A DNA stretch of 64,000 nucleotides, from positions 68,693 through 132,692 of the forward strand of contig NZ_CDCE01000033.1 in the NCBI RefSeq assembly GCF_000819805.1. Direction: 5' to 3'. Shown here piece after piece: positions 60,766 through 64,000 of the stretch. Numbering within the stretch: the first letter of the stretch is position 1; each line of letters starts with the position of its first letter. A model generated the notes under the pieces. The model did not search any database. It was not told the origin of the DNA and was given only the letters and a program-made list of their open reading frames with translations. The translations under genes and the position numbers were made by a program. Origin of the DNA: Aeromonas diversa CDC 2478-85 (GTDB lineage: Bacteria; Pseudomonadota; Gammaproteobacteria; Enterobacterales; Aeromonadaceae).

Positions 60766-61791
60766 ATGTCGGTGCTTTCGGTCGAGCGGGTGAGTTGCCG
60801 CTATAACGGCCACAACGTGCTGGAAGATCTCTCCCTGACCGTGGGGGAGAACGAGATCGTCTGCCTGCTCGGGGCGAGCGGTTGCGGTAAGACCACGCTG
60901 CTCAAGGCCATCGCCGGCCTGCTCCCCCTCGCCCGGGGCGCCATTCGTCTCGGCAGCGAGACCCTGGCAGAGGAGGGGGTGATGGTGGCGCCGGAAGAGC
61001 GCCAGATCGGCATGATTTTTCAGGACTATGCCCTCTTTCCCCACCTGACGGTGGCGGGCAACATCGCCTTTGGCATCAGTCATCTGCCCCCCGCCGAACA
61101 GCGGAGTGAAGTGGCCGAGGTGCTCGAGCTGGTCAACCTGCAGGGGCTGGCCGAACGCTACCCGCACCAGCTCTCCGGGGGGCAGCAGCAGCGGGTCGCC
61201 ATCGCCCGCGCCCTGGTCTGCCAGCCGCGCCTGATGTTGCTCGACGAGCCCTTCTCCAATATCGACACCCAGGTGCGGATGAAGCTCATCGCCGAGATCC
61301 GTGCCCTGCTCAAGAGCCGTGGCATCGGGGCCGTGTTTGTCAGCCACAGCAAGGAGGAGGCGTTTGCCTTCGCCGATCGGCTGGCCCTGTTTCGCAGCGG
61401 TCACATCGAGCAGGTGGGGGAGCCGGAGCGGCTCTATCGCCGGCCCGAGAATCGCTTCGTGGCCGAGTTTCTGGGGGCGGTCAACTACCTGCCGGCCGAG
61501 GTGCTGGATGAGTGGCGGGTGATGACGGTACTCGGTGAGGTGACCGGCAGCGAGCCCCACGGTCACGCCGTCGGCAGCCGGCCTGCATTGATGCTGCGTC
61601 CGCGTCAGCTGCATCTGCAGCCCGATGAGGCGGGCTGGCCCGTGTTGGGACAGCAGTTCCTCGGCCACCACTGCAAGGTGAGCATCGCCTGTGGCGATCT
61701 GACGCTGGAGGCGAGCAGTGCCGAGCCGCTGCCCACGGAGCGGGTCAGGGTGGAGGTGGCTCCCCATCCGCTGGTATTGTTTGAAGCCTGA
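60766..61791 (+). CDS. fbpC: Ferric-iron ABC transporter, ATPase
   Basis: This 341-residue ABC ATPase has Walker A GASGCGKTT, Q-loop FQDYALFP, signature [15 protein letters not shown], Walker B LMLLDEPFSNID and the H-loop SHSKEEA. The C-terminal third (about 245-341) is a TOBE-like regulatory domain. AAGGAG precedes the start. It powers the FbpB channel. Confidence 0.88.
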   Translation: MSVLSVERVSCRYNGHNVLEDLSLTVGENEIVCLLGASGCGKTTLLKAIAGLLPLARGAIRLGSETLAEEGVMVAPEERQIGMIFQDYALFPHLTVAGNIAFGISHLPPAEQRSEVAEVLELVNLQGLAERYPHQLSGGQQQRVAIARALVCQPRLMLLDEPFSNIDTQVRMKLIAEIRALLKSRGIGAVFVSHSKEEAFAFADRLALFRSGHIEQVGEPERLYRRPENRFVAEFLGAVNYLPAEVLDEWRVMTVLGEVTGSEPHGHAVGSRPALMLRPRQLHLQPDEAGWPVLGQQFLGHHCKVSIACGDLTLEASSAEPLPTERVRVEVAPHPLVLFEA

Positions 61792-61864
61792 TTTGTTCCC
61801 GAGCAAGGACCGGGCCTCTGACCGGCCTATAATGGTCCGCTCAACTCGATGAGGGAGATAGGAT

Positions 61865-62770
61865 ATGCAAGCCCAACACGGCGTCTGCGCCGAACCGAAC
61901 CTGCACGCACTCTACCTGATGCTCAACCGCAGCGGCGATGCCGGCGAGCTGACTGACCGCTTGGCCAAGGTGCCGGCCTTGTGGCAAGCGGTGCAGGCCG
62001 ATTTCCCGGATGCCGCCTTCAGCGGTCTGGTGGCCATCGGCTCCGAGGCGTGGGACTCCCTCTATCCTGCCGCCCGTCCCGAGCAGCTGCGTGGTTTCAT
62101 GGCTCAGTCTGCCAACGGTCATGAGGCGCCCCACACCCCGTTCGATCTCTTCGTCCAGCTGCGTGCCGACCGGGTCGATGTGTTGCACCACGCCGGCCAT
62201 CGCCTGCTGGCCCTGCTGGCCGGTCTGGTGACGATCGCCGAGGAGCAGCGCGGGTTTCGCAACCTCGATTGCCGGGATCTGACCGGCTTCGTGGATGGCA
62301 CCGAAAACCCGCAAGGGGAGCACAGGCCCGAGGTGGCCCTGGTGGCGGACGGGGAGTTCGCCGGCGGCTCCTATCTCCACGTGCAGCGCTTCGTCCATGC
62401 CATGAGCGACTGGGAGAGGCTGGCCATGAAGGCCCAGGAAGACATCATTGGTCGCACCAAGGCCGACAACGTCGAGTATGAGTCGGCCGACAAGCCGCTC
62501 ACCGCTCACATCAAACGGGTCAACCTGAAGACCCCCAAGGGCGAGTCGATGGAGATACTGCGCCAGAGCATGCCCTGGGGCACCATGACCGAGCAGGGGC
62601 TCTACTTCATCTCCTGTTGCCGCACTCCGCTCCACTTCAACGCCATGCTGGCCAGCATGTACAAGGGGGAGGGGGGCCACTTCGATCACCTGCTGCGCTT
62701 CACCCGCGCCGTGACCGGCGCCGCCTTCTTCGCCCCGAGCATCGACTTCCTGGTGCGTCAGGGTCGCTAA
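61865..62770 (+). CDS. yfeX: Dyp-type heme peroxidase YfeX
   Basis: This 301-residue heme peroxidase has the GxxDG motif GFVDGTENP with D144, the distal arginine R233 (ILRQSMPWG) and the proximal heme ligand H215 (PLTAHIKRVN); in E. coli YfeX these are D143, R232 and H215. It has no signal peptide, so it is cytoplasmic. Roles proposed for YfeX include porphyrinogen oxidation and disputed heme de-chelation. It follows fbpC after 73 bases, fitting an iron-related group, but a separate promoter is possible. Confidence 0.9.
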   Translation: MQAQHGVCAEPNLHALYLMLNRSGDAGELTDRLAKVPALWQAVQADFPDAAFSGLVAIGSEAWDSLYPAARPEQLRGFMAQSANGHEAPHTPFDLFVQLRADRVDVLHHAGHRLLALLAGLVTIAEEQRGFRNLDCRDLTGFVDGTENPQGEHRPEVALVADGEFAGGSYLHVQRFVHAMSDWERLAMKAQEDIIGRTKADNVEYESADKPLTAHIKRVNLKTPKGESMEILRQSMPWGTMTEQGLYFISCCRTPLHFNAMLASMYKGEGGHFDHLLRFTRAVTGAAFFAPSIDFLVRQGR

Positions 62771-62783
62771 AGCCCCACAACGA

Positions 62784-62809
62784 ACAAACCCGGCCAAGGC
62801 CGGGTTTGT
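62784..62809. terminator. Bidirectional terminator between yfeX and argR
   Basis: A 12-bp stem ACAAACCCGGCC / GGCCGGGTTTGT. Flanking TTGTTT on the plus strand and TTCG on the minus strand give it a better plus-strand tail. Confidence 0.8.
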
Positions 62810-62825
62810 TGTTTCTGAGCGAGTC

Positions 62826-63296
62826 TCAGGGAGTCTGTTCGAACAGCTCGAGGGCCGACATGTAGAGCTCCTCGATCTCGGTATCGCTGGTCGGGGTGAT
62901 GAAGATGGTGTCATCACCGGCGATGGTACCGAGGATCCCTTCCGCCTTGCCGAGGGAGTCGAGCAGGCGGGCGATCAGCTGGGCCGCACCCGGGCTGGTG
63001 TGGATCACCACCAGGGCACCGTTGTGATCGATGTCCAGCACCAGGTTCTTGAGCGGGCTGGAGGTAGTGGGTACACCCAGCTCGACCGGCAGACAGTAGA
63101 CCATCTCCATCTTGGCGTTGCGGGTGCGTACCGCGCCGAAGCGGCTCAGCATCCGTGACACCTTGGATTGGTTGATATTTTCGAAACCCATTTCCTGCAG
63201 GGCGGCAACGATCTCCGCCTGGGAGCCAAACCGTTCCTCCTTGAGCAAGGCCTTGAAAGCCTTAGCCAGCTTCTCTTGCTTGTCGTTATGTTTCAT
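62826..63296 (-). CDS. argR: Arginine repressor ArgR
   Basis: This 156-residue protein matches the E. coli length exactly when started at the ATG at 63296. It has an N-terminal winged helix (about 1-70, [20 protein letters not shown] and [13 protein letters not shown]) and a C-terminal hexamerisation/arginine domain ending [16 protein letters not shown]. With arginine bound it represses arginine-biosynthesis and uptake genes. It is divergent from artP with ARG-box-like sequences between them. Confidence 0.94.
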   Translation of the reverse strand: MKHNDKQEKLAKAFKALLKEERFGSQAEIVAALQEMGFENINQSKVSRMLSRFGAVRTRNAKMEMVYCLPVELGVPTTSSPLKNLVLDIDHNGALVVIHTSPGAAQLIARLLDSLGKAEGILGTIAGDDTIFITPTSDTEIEELYMSALELFEQTP

Positions 63297-63400
63297 CTTG
63301 ATCTCAGCGTAAAGATGCCTGTGGTGCCCAGGCGGCAGGGTATTTCGCCCGCTTATTCTGCATTCGGCCCCCGATTTTTGCAAGAAAGAGCGCTTTATAC

Positions 63401-63414
63401 TGCATATCGATTCA
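63401..63414. promoter_or_regulatory. Candidate ARG box 1
   Basis: TGCATATCGATTCA differs from the ArgR consensus TGAATWWWWATTCA by few bases. It lies about 105 bases upstream of argR and 74 bases upstream of artP. Confidence 0.5.
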
Positions 63415-63422
63415 AATTTGAC

Positions 63423-63450
63423 TTGATTTGGCCGATGTTAAGGCTAGAAT
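63423..63450 (+). promoter_or_regulatory. Candidate sigma-70 promoter of artP
   Basis: TTGATT (63423-63428) and TAGAAT (63445-63450) are separated by 16 bases. They would start transcription about 30 bases before the artP ATG. Confidence 0.35.
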
Positions 63451-63463
63451 CGGAACTTATTTT

Positions 63464-63477
63464 TGCAAACTTATTCA
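63464..63477. promoter_or_regulatory. Candidate ARG box 2
   Basis: TGCAAACTTATTCA has an exact right half-site ATTCA. It lies just downstream of the putative artP start point, a position suitable for repression. Confidence 0.45.
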
Positions 63478-63487
63478 TTATAACTGT

Positions 63488-64000
63488 ATGGCTATTGAGT
63501 TGTCCTGCGTGGTCAAAAGTTGGCAGGAACACCCCATTCTTCAGCACATCTCGTTTCGCACCGAAGCGGGAGAGACGCTGGTTCTGCTGGGGCCAAGCGG
63601 TGCGGGAAAGAGCTCGCTGCTGCGTCTGATGAACCTGCTCGACACCCCGGACAGCGGCACCCTGTCTATCGGTGGTGCTGAATTTTCTTTCCCGGCGGCC
63701 CTCGGCAGCCCCGACTATGCCCGCCAGAGCCAGGCCTTGCGGCGCAAGGTGGGCATGGTGTTTCAGCAGTATCATCTGTGGCCTCACCTCACCGTGATGG
63801 AGAACCTCATCGAGGCGCCGCTCAAGGTACTGGGGATGGGCCGGGCCGAGGCGACAGACAAGGCGCGCTACCTGCTCGCCCAGCTGCGCCTGGGGGACAA
63901 GCAGGATGCCTGGCCGGCGCGCCTCTCCGGTGGCCAGCAGCAGCGGGTGGCGATCGCCCGTGTCCTGATGATGGATCCCGAGATCCTGCTCTTTGACGAG
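63488..64000 (+). CDS. artP: Arginine ABC transporter ATPase ArtP, 3' truncated by window
   Basis: The first 171 residues are present and run off the right edge. Walker A is GPSGAGKSS, with E. coli ArtP identity across [18 protein letters not shown]. The Q-loop is [16 protein letters not shown], signature [15 protein letters not shown] and Walker B ILLFDE at the edge. It powers periplasmic arginine uptake. It starts at 63488; no clear Shine-Dalgarno is visible. Arginine regulation is implied by the ARG-box-like sites and argR next door. Confidence 0.9.
   Translation, partial: MAIELSCVVKSWQEHPILQHISFRTEAGETLVLLGPSGAGKSSLLRLMNLLDTPDSGTLSIGGAEFSFPAALGSPDYARQSQALRRKVGMVFQQYHLWPHLTVMENLIEAPLKVLGMGRAEATDKARYLLAQLRLGDKQDAWPARLSGGQQQRVAIARVLMMDPEILLFDE

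Overview
The window is GC-rich, densely packed gammaproteobacterial chromosome. The proteins and their order (TyrB, a Bcs cellulose operon, a DmeR/DmeF pair, PulA-type lipoprotein, ArfB, an Fbp iron transporter, ArgR beside ArtP) fit Aeromonas best. That assignment comes from recognising proteins, not from a marker gene, and the species cannot be named. I see no rRNA, tRNA, CRISPR array, insertion sequence or prophage. No gap between genes exceeds about 300 bases.

Region 1 (1-15500) is mostly housekeeping and small unknown genes: the 5' end of a secreted collagen-like protein, an orphan secreted protein, a lipoprotein, a pentapeptide-repeat protein, an ExoD-family membrane protein, adenosine deaminase, YidA phosphatase, a FapA/DUF342 protein, a SlyB-like lipoprotein, two GNAT acetyltransferases, YgbA, a large Xaa-Pro aminopeptidase with a GntR regulator, cytochrome b561, an HDOD protein and an AsnC/Lrp regulator.

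Region 2 (15700-32900) looks copper- and surface-related. It holds a TonB-dependent copper receptor, a GH13 lipoprotein, a PepSY membrane protein, an OmpR/EnvZ-type two-component pair, and two divergent paralogous small Met/His-rich periplasmic proteins that share a 19-bp upstream repeat. A chemoreceptor follows, then a two-gene unit in which a prodomain-like protein precedes a metzincin protease with a coiled-coil tail, a tricorn-type S41 protease and an L,D-transpeptidase-like protein.

Region 3 (32950-37600) carries the glycyl-radical pair yjjI-yjjW, a LysR regulator and tyrB. Region 4 (37750-49600) is one cellulose operon, bcsG-R-Q-A-B-Z-C. It is preceded by a previously unnoted 26-codon leader ORF with a strong Shine-Dalgarno, an internal perfect hairpin and a stop codon overlapping the bcsG start.

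Region 5 (49600-64000) holds a nickel/cobalt efflux pair (dmeR/dmeF) with a textbook TACT-G7-AGTA operator, a large pullulanase lipoprotein, a chromosomal plasmid-type ParM/ParR actin segregation pair, arfB, the fbpABC ferric-iron importer followed by a Dyp-type peroxidase, and argR divergent from a truncated artP with ARG-box-like sites between them. The strongest candidates for something new are the ParM/ParR locus, the bcs leader, the split prodomain-protease pair and the Met/His-rich pair with its two-component system.
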